The notes under the pieces: model-generated
What the model was told of the DNA's origin: nothing
The model's database searches: none
What the model saw: only the letters and a program-made list of their open reading frames with translations
DNA from: Agrococcus sp. SL85
GTDB taxonomy: Bacteria; Actinomycetota; Actinomycetes; Actinomycetales; Microbacteriaceae
Assembly: GCF_026625845.1 (NCBI RefSeq)
Contig: NZ_CP113066.1
Span: 1,984,001 to 2,048,000, forward strand
DNA length: 64,000 nt
Direction: 5' to 3'
Translations under genes and position numbers: made by a program
Shown here: one piece after another, positions 18,779 through 32,533 of the stretch
Numbering within the stretch: position 1 is the stretch's first letter
Layout of the letters: each line of letters begins with the position of its first letter

Positions 18779-19888
18779 ATGAAGGTGCTCGCGGCGATGT
18801 CCGGAGGGGTGGACTCCGCGGTGGCTGCCGCGCGCGCCGTCGACGCGGGCCACGAGGTCGTCGGCGTGCACCTCGCGCTCAGCCGCATGCCCGGCACGCT
18901 CCGCACGGGCAGCCGTGGCTGCTGCACGGTGGAGGACGCCATGGACGCCCGCCGCGTGGCCGACGCGCTCGGCATCCCCTTCTACGTGTGGGACTTCTCG
19001 GAGCGCTTCGCGGACGCCGTCGTGCAGGACTTCGTCGACGAGTACGCCGCGGGCCGCACCCCCAACCCGTGCCTGCGCTGCAACGAGCGCATCAAGTTCG
19101 AGGCGCTCCTCGACCGTGCCGTCGGCCTCGGCTTCGACGCGGTGGTCACCGGCCACTACGCGCGCGTCGAGCAGACGCCCGAGGGGCCGCAGCTGCACCG
19201 CGCCGCAGACTGGGCGAAGGACCAGTCCTACGTGCTGGGCGTGCTCACGGCCGAGCAGCTCGCGCACTGCTGGTTCCCGCTCGCGAGCACGCCGTCGAAG
19301 GCCGAGGTGCGCGCCGAGGCCGAGGCGCGCGGCTTCCTGCTCGCGCAGAAGCCCGACAGCCACGACATCTGCTTCATCCCCGACGGCGACACGCGCGGCT
19401 TCCTCGCCGAGCGCATCGGCTCGGAGCCGGGCGAGATCGTCGACCGCGAGGGCGCAGTCGTCGGCAGCCACGAGGGCGTGCACGGCTACACGGTGGGTCA
19501 GCGGCGCGGGCTCGCGCTCGGCGTGCCCTCGCCCGACGGCCGCCCGCGCTTCGTGCTCGAGGTGAAGCCATCCACGAGGCAGCTGGTGGTCGGCCCGAGG
19601 GAGGCGCTCGCGGTGCGCACGATCGCGGGCTCGCGCGTCTCGCACGCCGGGGCGCCGCATCCGGGGCTCGCGGAGGGCCTCGACGTCGAGGTGCAGATCC
19701 GCGCGCACGCGGACCCCGTGCCGGCGAGGGCGCGCATGGAGGGCGACGAGCTCGTCGTCGAGGCCGAGGCCCCGCTCCTGGGCGTCGCGACGGGGCAGTC
19801 CGCGGTGCTGTACGTCGGCACGCGCGTGCTCGGGCAGTGCACGATCGACCGGACGGTCGCCGCCGACGCGGCGGTGCCGGCGGGCTGA
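18779..19888 (+). CDS. mnmA: tRNA 2-thiouridylase MnmA
   Basis: A 369-residue ATP-dependent enzyme that thiolates U34 of tRNA-Lys, tRNA-Glu and tRNA-Gln. The PP-loop [10 protein letters not shown] is at residues 8-17, the nucleophilic cysteine in [16 protein letters not shown] and the sulfur-carrying cysteine in [13 protein letters not shown]. The YTVGQRRGL segment of the central domain and a C-terminal beta-barrel follow. The start follows a TAGCCT box (18766-18771) by 7 bases, so it may have its own leaderless promoter besides read-through from the desulfurase gene. Confidence 0.96.
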   Translation: MKVLAAMSGGVDSAVAAARAVDAGHEVVGVHLALSRMPGTLRTGSRGCCTVEDAMDARRVADALGIPFYVWDFSERFADAVVQDFVDEYAAGRTPNPCLRCNERIKFEALLDRAVGLGFDAVVTGHYARVEQTPEGPQLHRAADWAKDQSYVLGVLTAEQLAHCWFPLASTPSKAEVRAEAEARGFLLAQKPDSHDICFIPDGDTRGFLAERIGSEPGEIVDREGAVVGSHEGVHGYTVGQRRGLALGVPSPDGRPRFVLEVKPSTRQLVVGPREALAVRTIAGSRVSHAGAPHPGLAEGLDVEVQIRAHADPVPARARMEGDELVVEAEAPLLGVATGQSAVLYVGTRVLGQCTIDRTVAADAAVPAG

Positions 19889-19928
19889 GCGCTCCCGCTG
19901 TCGCGCGGACGGCGGACCGCCCTGTCGT

Positions 19929-20441
19929 CTAGTGGCCGGAGTGCTCGTCGAGCGCGAGGCCGTGCTCGCCGTGCGGCACGGCGAGGGATCCCGCGTGGGT
20001 GCCGGCGAGCGCCGGGGTCGCTACGGCGGCGACGACGGTCGCGACGGCAGCGAGCGAGAGCAGCGCCGCGAGGGGCCGCGGCTCGGGGGTGCCGTCCTCG
20101 GGGTCGGTGGCCATCCGGCGGTCCGCGAGGAGGGCGGCGATCGCGCCGAGCGCGAGCAGCCCCTCCGCGAGCATGGGCCCGATCGGCACGCTCGCGGCGG
20201 CGGCCGGCGAGGCCAGCAGCGCGACGAGCCACAGCGCGGTCGGGGCGGCGACGATCGCGACGACCGCGCCGAGCCTCCACCGCCAGCCGCGCAGGGCGGC
20301 GACGGCGACGGCGAGCTGGCCGACGCCGGCCGCGACGAGCGGCACGGCGAGCCAGGGGACGGCGGCGGCGCCCACCGCGATCGCGATGAGCGCCGCGCCG
20401 AGCGCTGCCACGGCTCCGGAGATCCGCATCAGCGCATCCAT
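19929..20441 (-). CDS. Small multi-pass membrane protein
   Basis: A 170-residue protein with about five hydrophobic segments, a loop ADRRMATDPEDGTPEPRP near residue 107 and a histidine-rich tail (LAVPHGEHGLALDEHSGH) that could bind metal or reflect exposure to solvent. I do not recognise a named family. It starts 11 bases downstream of the DUF4383 gene and is probably co-transcribed with it. Confidence 0.6.
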   Translation of the reverse strand: MDALMRISGAVAALGAALIAIAVGAAAVPWLAVPLVAAGVGQLAVAVAALRGWRWRLGAVVAIVAAPTALWLVALLASPAAAASVPIGPMLAEGLLALGAIAALLADRRMATDPEDGTPEPRPLAALLSLAAVATVVAAVATPALAGTHAGSLAVPHGEHGLALDEHSGH

Positions 20442-20452
20442 GGGTCGGTCGC

Positions 20453-20863
20453 TCAGACCGCCGGGCGGGCGGTCGCCGAGCTCTTGTCGAGCGCGAGGCC
20501 GGCACCCAGGAGCACGATCGCCGAGGCGAGGTGCAGGATGTGGTCGGCCGTGTTGAGCGCGAGGATGTTGACGGCGGTGCCGGCGATGAAGAAGCCGAGG
20601 ATGCCGAGGAGCAGGTAGACCGCGCCGACGGTGGTGTTGGTGCCCTTCGCGGCGGGGGTGCTGCGGAGGCCCGCGGCGAGCAGCGCGGCACCGATGAGCA
20701 GGTGCGCGATGTTGTGCAGGTGGTTCACCTGGAAGATGCCGAGCAGCAGGCCGCCCTCCTGGCCGACGAAGTTGCCTCCGGCGACGAAGAGGCCGAGGAC
20801 GCCGACGAGCAGGTAGACGGCGCCGAAGACCGTGGCGACGATGCGGTTGGGGGACTGGGACAT
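20453..20863 (-). CDS. DUF4383 membrane protein
   Basis: A 136-residue protein with four hydrophobic segments. The paired text FGAVYLLVGVLGLFVAGGNF and GAVYLLLGILGFFIAGTAVN, and NHLHNIAHLLIGAALL with TADHILHLASAIVLL, show an internal duplication and match the DUF4383 family, whose role is unknown. AGGAGG lies just before the ATG. It is the first gene of a two-gene unit that diverges from ligA. Confidence 0.82.
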   Translation of the reverse strand: MSQSPNRIVATVFGAVYLLVGVLGLFVAGGNFVGQEGGLLLGIFQVNHLHNIAHLLIGAALLAAGLRSTPAAKGTNTTVGAVYLLLGILGFFIAGTAVNILALNTADHILHLASAIVLLGAGLALDKSSATARPAV

Positions 20864-20875
20864 GACTCCTCCTAG

Positions 20876-24519
<3,644 letters not shown>

Positions 24520-24551
24520 GCGCGCCGCGCGGTCGCCAGGAGCGCTCGCCG

Positions 24552-25640
24552 CTAGAACAGGGTCGCCGCGAGCATCGGGGCGCCCTCGGTCGAGGGCAGC
24601 TGGCGCGCCCGCCGGGCCTCGACGGCCCGGTTCGACGGTGCGACGGCGGAGAGGCCGGTGCCGGGCGCCACGACGGTGCGCGAGAGCCCGTGGTGCACCT
24701 GCAGCGGCCGGATGCGCTCGCGCAGCCACTGCCGGTACTCCGGGTGCGCGTAGGAGCCGAACCGGCCGCGCTCGTCGCGGTAGACGCGGTCGTAGAGCGG
24801 CACGAGCCGCGGGTGCTCGGCCCGCAGCCACTGCAGGTACCACTCGCGAGCGCCGGGCCGCAGGTGCAGCGCGCTCGCGATCGCGCTCGTCGCGCCGGCC
24901 TCCGCGATGGCGGCGAAGGCGCCCTCGAGGTGCGCGCGGGTGTCGGTGAGGCCGGGCAGGATCGGCATGGCGAAGACGGCGCAGTCGAGGCCCGCGTCGC
25001 GCACCGCCCGGACGGCGTCGAGGCGGGCCCGTGTGCTGGGCGTGCCGGGCTCCACCGCCTGCTGCAGCTCGTCGTCGAAGATCGCGATCGACATCGCGAT
25101 CGAGACCGGCACGTCGCGCGCGATCGAGGCGAGCAGCGGCAGGTCGCGCCGCAGCAGCGTGCCCTTCGTCAGGATCGAGATCGAGGCGCCATGCTCCGCG
25201 AGCGCGCGCAGGATGCCCGGCAGCAGCCGGTAGCGGCCCTCCGCGCGCTGGTAGGGGTCGGTGTTCGTGCCGAGCTGCACCGCGTCGACCTCGCGCCGGG
25301 GGCCCGCGAGCTCGCGCCGCAGCACCTCCACGACGTTCGCCTTGACGACGATGCGGCGGTCGAAGTCGGCGCCCGCGTCGAGGTCGAGGTAGGTGTGGGT
25401 CTGCCGCGCGAAGCAGTAGCGGCACGCGTGCTGGCAGCCGCGGTAGGGGTTGATCGTCCACGCGCCGCGCATGAACCCCTGGCCCGGCACGCGGTTGAGC
25501 GCGCTCCGCGCGGTCACCTCGAGGAACGATGCGCCGTCGAAGCCCGGCGTCGGCCAGCGCTCGAGCACGCTCCCGCGCTCCTCGAGCCCCGGGAGCGCGT
25601 CCGCGTCCTGGTGCTGCGCCGTCTGCCCGTCCCACCGCAT
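24552..25640 (-). CDS. Rv2578c family radical SAM protein under SOS control
   Basis: A 362-residue radical SAM protein. The cluster motif is C-x3-C-x2-C in YRGCQHACRYCFAR near residue 68, followed by LGTNTDPYQRAEGRYRL and ISILTKGTLL, matching the SplB-related group of mycobacterial Rv2578c. The reaction is unknown; spore photoproduct lyase in the wider group repairs thymine dimers. A perfect mycobacterial-type SOS box begins 9 bases upstream of the ATG, so LexA probably controls it. Rv2578c itself belongs to the M. tuberculosis LexA regulon, as I recall. It is convergent with the AAA ATPase gene. Confidence 0.88.
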   Translation of the reverse strand: MRWDGQTAQHQDADALPGLEERGSVLERWPTPGFDGASFLEVTARSALNRVPGQGFMRGAWTINPYRGCQHACRYCFARQTHTYLDLDAGADFDRRIVVKANVVEVLRRELAGPRREVDAVQLGTNTDPYQRAEGRYRLLPGILRALAEHGASISILTKGTLLRRDLPLLASIARDVPVSIAMSIAIFDDELQQAVEPGTPSTRARLDAVRAVRDAGLDCAVFAMPILPGLTDTRAHLEGAFAAIAEAGATSAIASALHLRPGAREWYLQWLRAEHPRLVPLYDRVYRDERGRFGSYAHPEYRQWLRERIRPLQVHHGLSRTVVAPGTGLSAVAPSNRAVEARRARQLPSTEGAPMLAATLF

Positions 25641-25648
25641 GCCTGCAT

Positions 25649-25664
25649 TCGAACACACGTTCGA
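25649..25664. promoter_or_regulatory. LexA (SOS) box
   Basis: TCGAACACACGTTCGA is a perfect match to the actinobacterial SOS consensus TCGAAC-N4-GTTCGA. Read on the minus strand it ends 8 bases before the ATG of the radical SAM gene at 25640, placing LexA over the transcription start. Confidence 0.85.
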
Positions 25665-25727
25665 TCCATGCGCAAGGGCGCGCGCCGCGCATCGGGCGCC
25701 CACGGGCCGCGCGGCTAGGGTGCCAGC

Positions 25728-26697
25728 GTGAGGACGGGGCGACGGATGCGGCTGCTGGCGCCCGCCCTCCGCTCGGCCGTCCTCGTGGCGCTGCTCGTGC
25801 TGCTCCTCGCCCGCCTGCTCCTCGCGCTCGGAGCGGCGCCCGCAGGCGCCGTGCTCCCCGGCGCCTGGTCGCTGCTCGCGGCCGCGGCGATCGTGGGCGG
25901 GGCTGACCTCGGCGGCGGCGGCCTGTGGCACGCGCTCATGCTGCCGCGGCTCGTGCGGGTGCGCGCCATCGATCGCCTCATCGCCGCGCTCGGCGTCGGC
26001 GTCGCCGCGCTCGCCGTCGCGATCATCGTCTCGGCCGTGCTCGCGCCCGAGGCTCGCGCGCGCCCTGCTCGCGGCCGCGACGCCGCTCTGGTCCGCGGGC
26101 CTCGCGACGGCCGCCCTCGTGCTCGCGATGCTGCAGCACGCGCGGCGCTCGCAGCGCCACCCCGCGCCGGCGACGATCCTGATCCTCGGCGCGGGCCTGC
26201 GCGGCACCCGCGTGGGGCCGCTGCTGCGGCGCCGCGTCGAGCGGGGCGCGGAGGTGTGGCGCGCGGCCCTCGCGGCACGGCCCGACGCCCGCATCCTCGT
26301 CTCCGGCGGCCAGGGGCCGGACGAGGTGCGCACCGAGGCGAGCGCGATGGCCGAGCACCTCGTCGAGGCGTGCGGCGTGCCCGCGGCCGCGATCGACCTC
26401 GAGGAGGCGTCGACGACGACACGCGAGAACCTCGCGCTCTCGCGGCCGCTCGTGACGGCGCCCGGTCGCGCGCCGCTCGTCGTGGTCACGAGCGAGTACC
26501 ACGCCTACCGCACCGCGTGGCTGCTCGCCGAGGCGGGTATCGACGGCACGGTCGTGGGCGCGTGGACGCGCCCGTCCTACCGACCGGGGGCGACGGTGCG
26601 CGAGGCGCTCGCCGTCGCCGCGGACCTGCGCTGGTGGTGCGTCGCCGGCGCGGCGATCGCCTGGGGGCTCGCGCTCTGGCTGCTCGCGGCCTCCTGA
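25728..26697 (+). pseudogene. YdcF family membrane protein, split by one extra base
   Basis: The N-terminal frame from GTG 25728 encodes three hydrophobic segments; the C-terminal frame carries the YdcF/DUF218 domain with ILGAGLRGTRVGPLLRRR, ILVSGGQGPDEV, STTTRENLALSRPL, VVTSEYHAYRTAWL and a last membrane segment. Removing one G from AGGCT at 26050-26054 joins them as APELARALLAAATPLW, giving 322 residues, a normal length. YdcF proteins are linked to envelope polysaccharide metabolism but the reaction is uncertain. A TAGGGT box (25716-25721) lies 6 bases before the start. It is probably intact in the living cell if the extra base is an error. Confidence 0.8.
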
Positions 26698-26725
26698 GCC
26701 GCCCCGCCGCGCCGAGCGGTCGGGC

Positions 26726-27604
26726 TCAGCCGGCGCGCCGCGGCGGCCGCGGCACCAGGACCGGCGTCGCGTCCCGGTAGGCGCGGTAGTCGGCGCGGTC
26801 GCCCCAGCGCTCCTCGGCGGAGCGCTCGAGCTGCGGCAGCCCGCTCACGCGCACGAGCAGCAGCACGACGAACGCGGGGGAGACGAGGGTCGCCCACTGC
26901 CAGCCCTCGAGGGCGGGCAGCGCCGCGATCGCGACACCGACCCACAGCAGGATCTCGCCGAAGTAGTTGGGGTGCCGCGACCAGGCCCAGAGTCCGGAGC
27001 GGATGAACTCGCCCTCTTGCGCGGGATCGGCCCGGAAGGCGCGCTTCTGCGCGTCCGCGACCGCCTCGATCGCGAAGCCCATGAGCCACAGCAGGCCGCC
27101 GACCACAAGGAAGGCGTCGATGCCGCCCGCGCGGCCGCTCGTGATCGCGGCGAGCGCGGCGCCCGAGGTGATCGCGACCCAGAGCCCCTGCATCGTCCAG
27201 GCGACGAGGAAGCGCGAGGGATCCGCCTTGATCTCGTCGAAGCGGCGGTCGGGCGCGCGGCGCACCCGCAGCGCGAGGAACGTGCCGAGCCGCGCCGCCC
27301 ACACGACGACGAGCAGCGCGAGCACGACCGGCCGCGGCTGCCAGCCGGCCTGCGCCGCCGACGCGACGAGGCCGAGCGCGGCGACGGCGACGAAGGTCGC
27401 GGAGCCGATGAGGTCGTAGCCGCGCTCGGTGCGCAGGATCGCCGCGGGGATCCACGCGATCCACTGCACGACGAGCGCGAGCGCGACGCCGAGCGCGAAG
27501 ATCGGCCAGCCCCCGATCGACAGGCCCGTGTGCGAGCCCGCGAGCGCGAGCAGCGCCCCGATGAGCGCCGCCGCGGCGACGACGGCGATCCGCTTCCCGA
27601 GCAT
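26726..27604 (-). CDS. DUF1295 membrane protein (steroid-reductase-like)
   Basis: A 292-residue membrane protein with about seven hydrophobic segments. [48 protein letters not shown] and [20 protein letters not shown] are typical of the DUF1295 family, related to 3-oxo-5-alpha-steroid 4-dehydrogenases and isoprenylcysteine methyltransferases. The substrate is unknown. GGAGGAGG precedes the ATG at 27604. It is divergent from gatC. Confidence 0.88.
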   Translation of the reverse strand: MLGKRIAVVAAAALIGALLALAGSHTGLSIGGWPIFALGVALALVVQWIAWIPAAILRTERGYDLIGSATFVAVAALGLVASAAQAGWQPRPVVLALLVVVWAARLGTFLALRVRRAPDRRFDEIKADPSRFLVAWTMQGLWVAITSGAALAAITSGRAGGIDAFLVVGGLLWLMGFAIEAVADAQKRAFRADPAQEGEFIRSGLWAWSRHPNYFGEILLWVGVAIAALPALEGWQWATLVSPAFVVLLLVRVSGLPQLERSAEERWGDRADYRAYRDATPVLVPRPPRRAG

Positions 27605-27671
27605 CCCGACCTCCTCCGGTCCGCCGCCATCCTGCACCGCCGGGGCGCCCGGGAGGCCTCCGCCCCGCCGG

Positions 27672-27677
27672 TAGGAT
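27672..27677 (+). promoter_or_regulatory. Probable -10 box of the gatCAB promoter
   Basis: TAGGAT at 27672-27677 lies 32 bases before the gatC ATG in the divergent gap between the DUF1295 gene and gatC. It fits the TAnnnT pattern used throughout this window and would leave room for the GAGGAG ribosome binding site at about 27699-27704. Confidence 0.45.
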
Positions 27678-27709
27678 CGAGCAGACCCCCGCAGACGACG
27701 AGGAGACGC

Positions 27710-28009
27710 ATGTCCGAGATCACTCGCGAGCAGGTCCAGCACCTCGCTGGGCTCGCGCGCATCGAGCTCACCGACGACGAGGTGACGAGCCTCACGAGCG
27801 AGCTCGGCGCCATCGTCGACGCGATCGCGAAGGTCAGCGAGGCCGTCGGGCCCGAGGTGGCCGCGACGAGCCACCCGGTGCCGCTCGCGAACGTGACGCG
27901 CGCCGACGTCGAGGGCGAGACCCTCACGCACGAGCAGGCCTTCGCCGGGGCGCCGAGCCACGACGGCGAGCGCTTCCGCGTCTCGGCCATCCTGGGGGAG
28001 GAGCAGTGA
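27710..28009 (+). CDS. gatC: Asp-tRNA(Asn)/Glu-tRNA(Gln) amidotransferase subunit C
   Basis: A 99-residue subunit that holds GatA and GatB together in the amidotransferase that makes Gln-tRNA(Gln) or Asn-tRNA(Asn). The text [17 protein letters not shown] and the [14 protein letters not shown] end are typical. GAGGAG precedes the ATG. The gene overlaps gatA by four bases (GTGA), and gatCAB form one operon. Confidence 0.95.
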   Translation: MSEITREQVQHLAGLARIELTDDEVTSLTSELGAIVDAIAKVSEAVGPEVAATSHPVPLANVTRADVEGETLTHEQAFAGAPSHDGERFRVSAILGEEQ

Positions 28010-29523
28010 CCGCGAGCGACCTCACCCGCCTCGCCGGCCACGAGCTCGCGGGCCTCCTCGCCTCGGGCGAGGTCTCGTCGGTCGAGGCCACGCAGGCGCA
28101 CCTCGACCGCATCGCCGCGGTCGACGGCGAGCTGCACGCCTTCCTCCACGTCAACGCGGGCGCCCTCGACGAGGCGCGCCGCATCGACGAGCGCCGCGCG
28201 GGCGGCGAGCAGCTGCACGAGCTCGCGGGCGCGCCCGTCGCCATCAAGGACGTGCTCTGCACCATCGGGATGCCGTCGACCTCCGGCTCGCGCATCCTCG
28301 AGGGCTGGGTGCCGCCCTACGACGCGACGCCCGTCGCGCGCCTGAAGGCCGCGGGCCTCGTCGCGCTCGGCAAGACGAACATGGACGAGTTCGCGATGGG
28401 CTCCTCCACCGAGCACTCCGCCTACGGCCCCACGCGCAACCCCTGGGACGTCGAGCGCATCCCCGGCGGCTCCGGCGGCGGCTCGGCCGCTGCGGTCGCG
28501 GCCTTCGAGGCCCCGTTCGCGCTCGGCTCCGACACGGGCGGCTCGATCCGCCAGCCCGCGGCCGTCACCGGCTCGGTCGGCGTCAAGCCCACCTACGGCG
28601 GCGTCAGCCGCTACGGCGCGATCGCGCTCGCCTCGAGCCTCGACCAGGTCGGCCCCGTCTCGCGCACCGTGCTCGACTCGGCGCTCCTGCACGACGTCAT
28701 CGGCGGCCACGACCCGCACGACTCCACCTCGCTGCAGCGCGAGTGGCCGTCGTTCGCGGCGGCCGCGCGCGAGGGCTCCGCATCGGGCTCGCTCGCGGGC
28801 CTGAAGGTCGGCGTCATCAGGGAGCTCGAGAGCGAGGGCATCGCGCCCGACGTCGCCGCGCGGTTCCGCGAGACCGTCCGGCTCATCGAGGGCGCGGGCG
28901 GCGAGGTCGTCGAGGTGTCGGTGCCGAGCATCGAGTACGCCGTCGCCGCGTACTACCTGATCCTGCCGGCCGAGGCATCGAGCAACCTCGCGCGCTTCGA
29001 CTCGGTGCGCTTCGGCCTCCGCGTCGAGCGCCCGGGCCAGACGGTCGAGGAGGTCATGGCCGCGAGCCGCGAGGCCGGCTTCGGCCCCGAGGTCAAGCGC
29101 CGCATCATCCTCGGCACCTACGCGCTCTCCGCGGGCTACTACGACGCCTACTACGGCTCGGCGCAGCAGGTGCGCACGCTCATCCAGCGCGACTTCGACG
29201 CCGCCTTCGCCGAGGCCGACGTGCTCGTGAGCCCGGCGGCGCCCACGACCGCGTTCCGCTTCGGCGAGAAGGTCGACGACCCGCTCGCGATGTACGCGAA
29301 CGACATCACGACGATCCCCGCGAACCTGGCCGGCATCCCCGGCATGGCGCTGCCCATGGGCCTCGGCGACGACGGCCTGCCCGTGGGTCTGCAGCTGCTC
29401 GCGCCGCTGTTCGAGGACGAGCGGCTCTACCGCGCGGGCGCGACGATCGAGGCGCTGCTCGCCGAGCAGTGGGGCGGCATCCTCGCCCACCAGGCACCCC
29501 AGCTGACGGAGGTCGCACGATGA
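28006..29523 (+). CDS. gatA: Asp-tRNA(Asn)/Glu-tRNA(Gln) amidotransferase subunit A
   Basis: A 505-residue amidase-signature enzyme that releases ammonia from glutamine for the transamidation reaction. The Ser-cisSer-Lys triad is visible: lysine in [10 protein letters not shown], the glycine-serine stretch [13 protein letters not shown] and the nucleophile region [12 protein letters not shown]. The length is normal. The GTG start overlaps the gatC stop, and the stop overlaps the gatB start, so the three subunits are made in step. Confidence 0.96.
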   Translation: MTASDLTRLAGHELAGLLASGEVSSVEATQAHLDRIAAVDGELHAFLHVNAGALDEARRIDERRAGGEQLHELAGAPVAIKDVLCTIGMPSTSGSRILEGWVPPYDATPVARLKAAGLVALGKTNMDEFAMGSSTEHSAYGPTRNPWDVERIPGGSGGGSAAAVAAFEAPFALGSDTGGSIRQPAAVTGSVGVKPTYGGVSRYGAIALASSLDQVGPVSRTVLDSALLHDVIGGHDPHDSTSLQREWPSFAAAAREGSASGSLAGLKVGVIRELESEGIAPDVAARFRETVRLIEGAGGEVVEVSVPSIEYAVAAYYLILPAEASSNLARFDSVRFGLRVERPGQTVEEVMAASREAGFGPEVKRRIILGTYALSAGYYDAYYGSAQQVRTLIQRDFDAAFAEADVLVSPAAPTTAFRFGEKVDDPLAMYANDITTIPANLAGIPGMALPMGLGDDGLPVGLQLLAPLFEDERLYRAGATIEALLAEQWGGILAHQAPQLTEVAR

Positions 29524-31031
29524 AGGACCGCCTGATGGACTTCGACGCCGCCCTCGAGCGGTACGAGCCGGTGCTCGGCTTCGAGGTGCACGTCGAGCTC
29601 GGCACGCGCACGAAGATGTTCTCGGCCGCGCCGAACCCCGCGCACCCGGACCACCACGACGCGGCGCCCAACACGCTCATCGACCCGCTCTCGCTCGGCC
29701 TGCCGGGCAGCCTCCCGGTCGTGAACGAGGAGGCCGTGCGGTACTCGATCTCGCTCGGCCTCGCGCTCGGCTGCGAGATCGCCGAGTCGAGCCGCTTCGC
29801 CCGGAAGAACTACTACTACCCGGACGTGCCGAAGAACTACCAGATCTCGCAGTACGACGAGCCCATCGCCTTCGAGGGGTCGGTCGAGGTGCAGCTGGCC
29901 GACGGCCGCCTGGTGACGATCCCGATCGAGCGCGCGCACATGGAGGAGGACGCCGGCAAGCTCACGCACGTGGGCGGCGCCACCGGCCGCATCCAGGGCG
30001 CCGAGTACTCGCTCGTCGACTACAACCGCGCGGGCGTGCCGCTCGTCGAGATCGTCACGAAGCCGATCTTCGGCGCCGAGCACGACGCGCCCGAGCTCGC
30101 GAAGGCGTACGTCGCCGCGATCCGCGACATCGTGCTCGCGCTCGGCATCTCCGAGGCGCGCATGGAGCGCGGCAACCTCCGCTGCGACGCCAACGTCTCG
30201 CTCCGCCCCCGCGGGCAGGAGCGACTCGGCACGCGCACCGAGACGAAGAACGTCAACTCGCTGCGCTCGGTGGAGCGCGCGGTGCGCTACGAGATCCAGC
30301 GCCAGGCCGCGATCCTCGAGGCCGGCGGCACGATCGTGCAGGAGACCCGGCACTGGCACGAGGACACCGGGCGCACGAGCGCCGGGCGCCCGAAGTCGGA
30401 CGCCGACGACTACCGCTACTTCCCGGAGCCCGACCTGCTACCGGTGCAGCCGGAGCGCGCGCTCGTCGAGCAGCTGCGCGCGGCGCTGCCCGAGCAGCCC
30501 GTGGCCCGCAAGCGCCGCCTGAAGGCCGAGTGGGGCTTCACCGACCTCGAGCTCCAGGACGTCGTGAACGCCGACCTGCTCGACGCCGTGGAGGCCACGG
30601 TCGCGGCGGGCGCCGCGCCCGGCGCCGCGCGCAAGTGGTGGACGGGCGAGATCGCCCGCCTCGCCAACGAGCGAGGCGTCGCGGCGACGAGCCTCGTCTC
30701 GCCCGCGCACGTGGCCGAGCTGCAGCGCCTCGTCGACGAGGGCTCGCTCACCGACCGCCTCGCGCGGCAGGCGCTCGAGGGCGTCGTGGCGGGCGAGGGC
30801 GGCCCTGCCGAGGTCGTCGCGGCGCGCGGGCTGCAGGTCGTCAGCGACGAGGGCGCGCTCGTCGCCGCCGTCGACGAGGCCCTCGCCGCGCAGCCCGACG
30901 TGCTCGCGAAGATCCGCGACGGCAAGGCGCAGGCCGCGGGCGCCGTGATCGGCGCGGTCATGAAGGCCATGCGCGGCCAGGCGGACGCCGCACGTGTGCG
31001 CGAGATCGTGCTGGAGCGCGCGAGCAGCTGA
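29520..31031 (+). CDS. gatB: Asp-tRNA(Asn)/Glu-tRNA(Gln) amidotransferase subunit B
   Basis: A 503-residue subunit that activates the misacylated tRNA with ATP and completes amidation. [20 protein letters not shown] at the start, [36 protein letters not shown] and the GatB/YqeY tail ([18 protein letters not shown]) are all present. The ATG overlaps the gatA stop as ATGA. It is the last gene of the operon. Confidence 0.97.
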   Translation: MKDRLMDFDAALERYEPVLGFEVHVELGTRTKMFSAAPNPAHPDHHDAAPNTLIDPLSLGLPGSLPVVNEEAVRYSISLGLALGCEIAESSRFARKNYYYPDVPKNYQISQYDEPIAFEGSVEVQLADGRLVTIPIERAHMEEDAGKLTHVGGATGRIQGAEYSLVDYNRAGVPLVEIVTKPIFGAEHDAPELAKAYVAAIRDIVLALGISEARMERGNLRCDANVSLRPRGQERLGTRTETKNVNSLRSVERAVRYEIQRQAAILEAGGTIVQETRHWHEDTGRTSAGRPKSDADDYRYFPEPDLLPVQPERALVEQLRAALPEQPVARKRRLKAEWGFTDLELQDVVNADLLDAVEATVAAGAAPGAARKWWTGEIARLANERGVAATSLVSPAHVAELQRLVDEGSLTDRLARQALEGVVAGEGGPAEVVAARGLQVVSDEGALVAAVDEALAAQPDVLAKIRDGKAQAAGAVIGAVMKAMRGQADAARVREIVLERASS

Positions 31032-31174
31032 TCGCGGCGCCGCCGATGCGGGCTGAGCAAGTTCCCAGATACCTCCCAGGGTGGGGGACAACCCTTGGGG
31101 GTGGAGCGACACCATCGCTCTACCGCGGGGCCTGACCCCTTGCACCGCGGTCCTTCTTGGAAAGGACGCACATC

Positions 31175-31447
31175 ATGGGAATCCTCGGTTGGATCGTGCT
31201 CGGCCTCATCGCCGGTGCCATCGCGAAGCTCATCCTCCCCGGCCGTCAGGGCGGCGGATGGCTCATCACGCTGATCCTCGGCGTGGTCGGCGCCCTGCTG
31301 GGCGGCTGGATCGGATCGGCGATCTTCAACGTCGGGCTCGAGGGCTTCTTCGACCTCACCACCTGGCTCCTCGCCATCGGCGGCTCGATCATCGTGCTGC
31401 TCATCTGGGGCCTCATCACGCGCAACCGCGGCAAGTCGCGGGCGTAG
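31175..31447 (+). CDS. GlsB/YeaQ/YmgE family stress membrane protein
   Basis: A 90-residue protein with three hydrophobic segments: ILGWIVLGLIAGAIAKLILP, then GGGWLITLILGVVGALLGGW, then a C-terminal segment before a basic tail. This matches the transglycosylase-associated YmgE family, small membrane proteins often induced by stress. GGAAAGGA precedes the ATG. The 143-base gap upstream holds GTT and GGGTGG spaced about 15 bases apart (about 31060-31085), weakly like an actinobacterial sigma-B promoter; that is speculative. Confidence 0.88.
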   Translation: MGILGWIVLGLIAGAIAKLILPGRQGGGWLITLILGVVGALLGGWIGSAIFNVGLEGFFDLTTWLLAIGGSIIVLLIWGLITRNRGKSRA

Positions 31448-31459
31448 CAGGAGACGACG

Positions 31460-31487
31460 AGAGGGGCGGCCTGCGGGCCGCCCCTCT
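31460..31487. terminator. Hairpin terminator after the YmgE-type gene
   Basis: A perfect 12-bp stem (31460-31471 with 31476-31487, loop tgcg) begins 12 bases after the stop. It is the first of three related hairpins in the gap to the convergent oxidoreductase gene. Confidence 0.8.
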
Positions 31488-31556
31488 TCGCGTGCGCGGC
31501 CTGCGGGCCGCGCCTCCTCGCGTGCGCGGCGCGCGGGCCGCGCCCCCTCGCGTGCG
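31467..31556. repeat. Three tandem 30-bp GC-rich units
   Basis: Three consecutive 30-base units (31467-31496, 31497-31526, 31527-31556) share cggc-tgcgggccg and end in cgcgtgcg. Units 1 and 2 differ at two positions, unit 3 at a few more. The first two can each fold into a hairpin (gcgcggcc-tgcg-ggccgcgc in the second), so the array looks like a duplicated terminator between two convergent genes. Confidence 0.75.
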
Positions 31557-31561
31557 CGGAC

Positions 31562-32470
31562 CTAGAGGACGAGCGCCGCGAGGGCATCGAGGTGCTCGAG
31601 GTCGCGGAGGTCGAGCACCTGCAGGTAGACGCGCTCGACGCCGTCCGCAGCGAGCGCGCCGAGCCGGTCCTGGAGCTCCTGGCCCGAGCCTGCGAGGCCG
31701 TGCGCCCGCAGCTCGTCGGGCTCGCGCCCGATGGCGGCCGCGCGGCGGCGCAGCGTGGCCTCGTCGTCGCCGAGGCACGCGACGAGCGCGACGGAGCGGA
31801 CGACAGGGCGCGTGCGCTCGGCGCGCTCGATGGCCTCGTCGAGGGCCGCGAAGAGCGGCCGGACGCGGTCGAAGGCGGGGAACGGCAGGTTGTGCTCGTC
31901 GGCGAACTGCGCGGCCAGGCGCGGCGTGCGGCGCTCGCCGAGCCCGCCGACGATGACGGGCAGGCGCTCCTGCACGGGCTTCGGGAGCGCGGGGGAGTCC
32001 TCGATCGCGTAGTGCTCGCCCTCGAACGAGAAGCGCGCGCCCGCGGGGGTCTCCCACATGCCGGTGACGATCGCGAGCTGCTCCTCGAGCAGGTCGAAGC
32101 GGCGCGCGGGGAAGGGGATGCCGTAGGCGCGGTGCTCCTGCTCGAACCAGCCGGTGCCGAGGCCGAGCTCCGCGCGGCCGCCCGACATCTGGTCGACGTT
32201 CGCCGCCTGCACGGCGAGGATGCCCGGAGGCCGGTAGGTGACCGAGGAGACGAGCGTGCCCAGGCGCACGCGCTCCGTGTCGCGCGCGAGGCCCGCGAGG
32301 CTCGTCCACGCGTCGGTGGGGCCGTAGCCGGGGTCGCCGTCGCCCATGCGGAGGTAGTGGTCGGAGCGGAAGAAGCCGTCGAAGCCGAGCTGCTCGGTGC
32401 GCAGCGCGACCGCGAGCAGCTCGTCGTAGGACGCGCCCTGCTGGGGCTCGGTGAAGATGCGGAAGTCCAT
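31562..32470 (-). CDS. LLM class oxidoreductase, probably F420-dependent
   Basis: A 302-residue luciferase-like monooxygenase-fold protein. FRIFTEPQQGASYDELLAVA at the start, LGFDGFFRSDHY, VQAANVDQMSGGRAELGLGTGW and LPVIVGGLGERRT are typical of the F420-dependent LLM group (TIGR03560-like). The substrate is unknown. No F420 biosynthesis gene is in this window, so F420 rather than FMN use is inferred from family resemblance. It is convergent with the YmgE gene and divergent from the DUF3097 gene. Confidence 0.85.
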   Translation of the reverse strand: MDFRIFTEPQQGASYDELLAVALRTEQLGFDGFFRSDHYLRMGDGDPGYGPTDAWTSLAGLARDTERVRLGTLVSSVTYRPPGILAVQAANVDQMSGGRAELGLGTGWFEQEHRAYGIPFPARRFDLLEEQLAIVTGMWETPAGARFSFEGEHYAIEDSPALPKPVQERLPVIVGGLGERRTPRLAAQFADEHNLPFPAFDRVRPLFAALDEAIERAERTRPVVRSVALVACLGDDEATLRRRAAAIGREPDELRAHGLAGSGQELQDRLGALAADGVERVYLQVLDLRDLEHLDALAALVL

Positions 32471-32533
32471 GGCCGCAAGCCAAGCACAGCGAGCCTCGTC
32501 GACGCCCTGCGGCCGCGCGCCTAGGCTCGTGCG

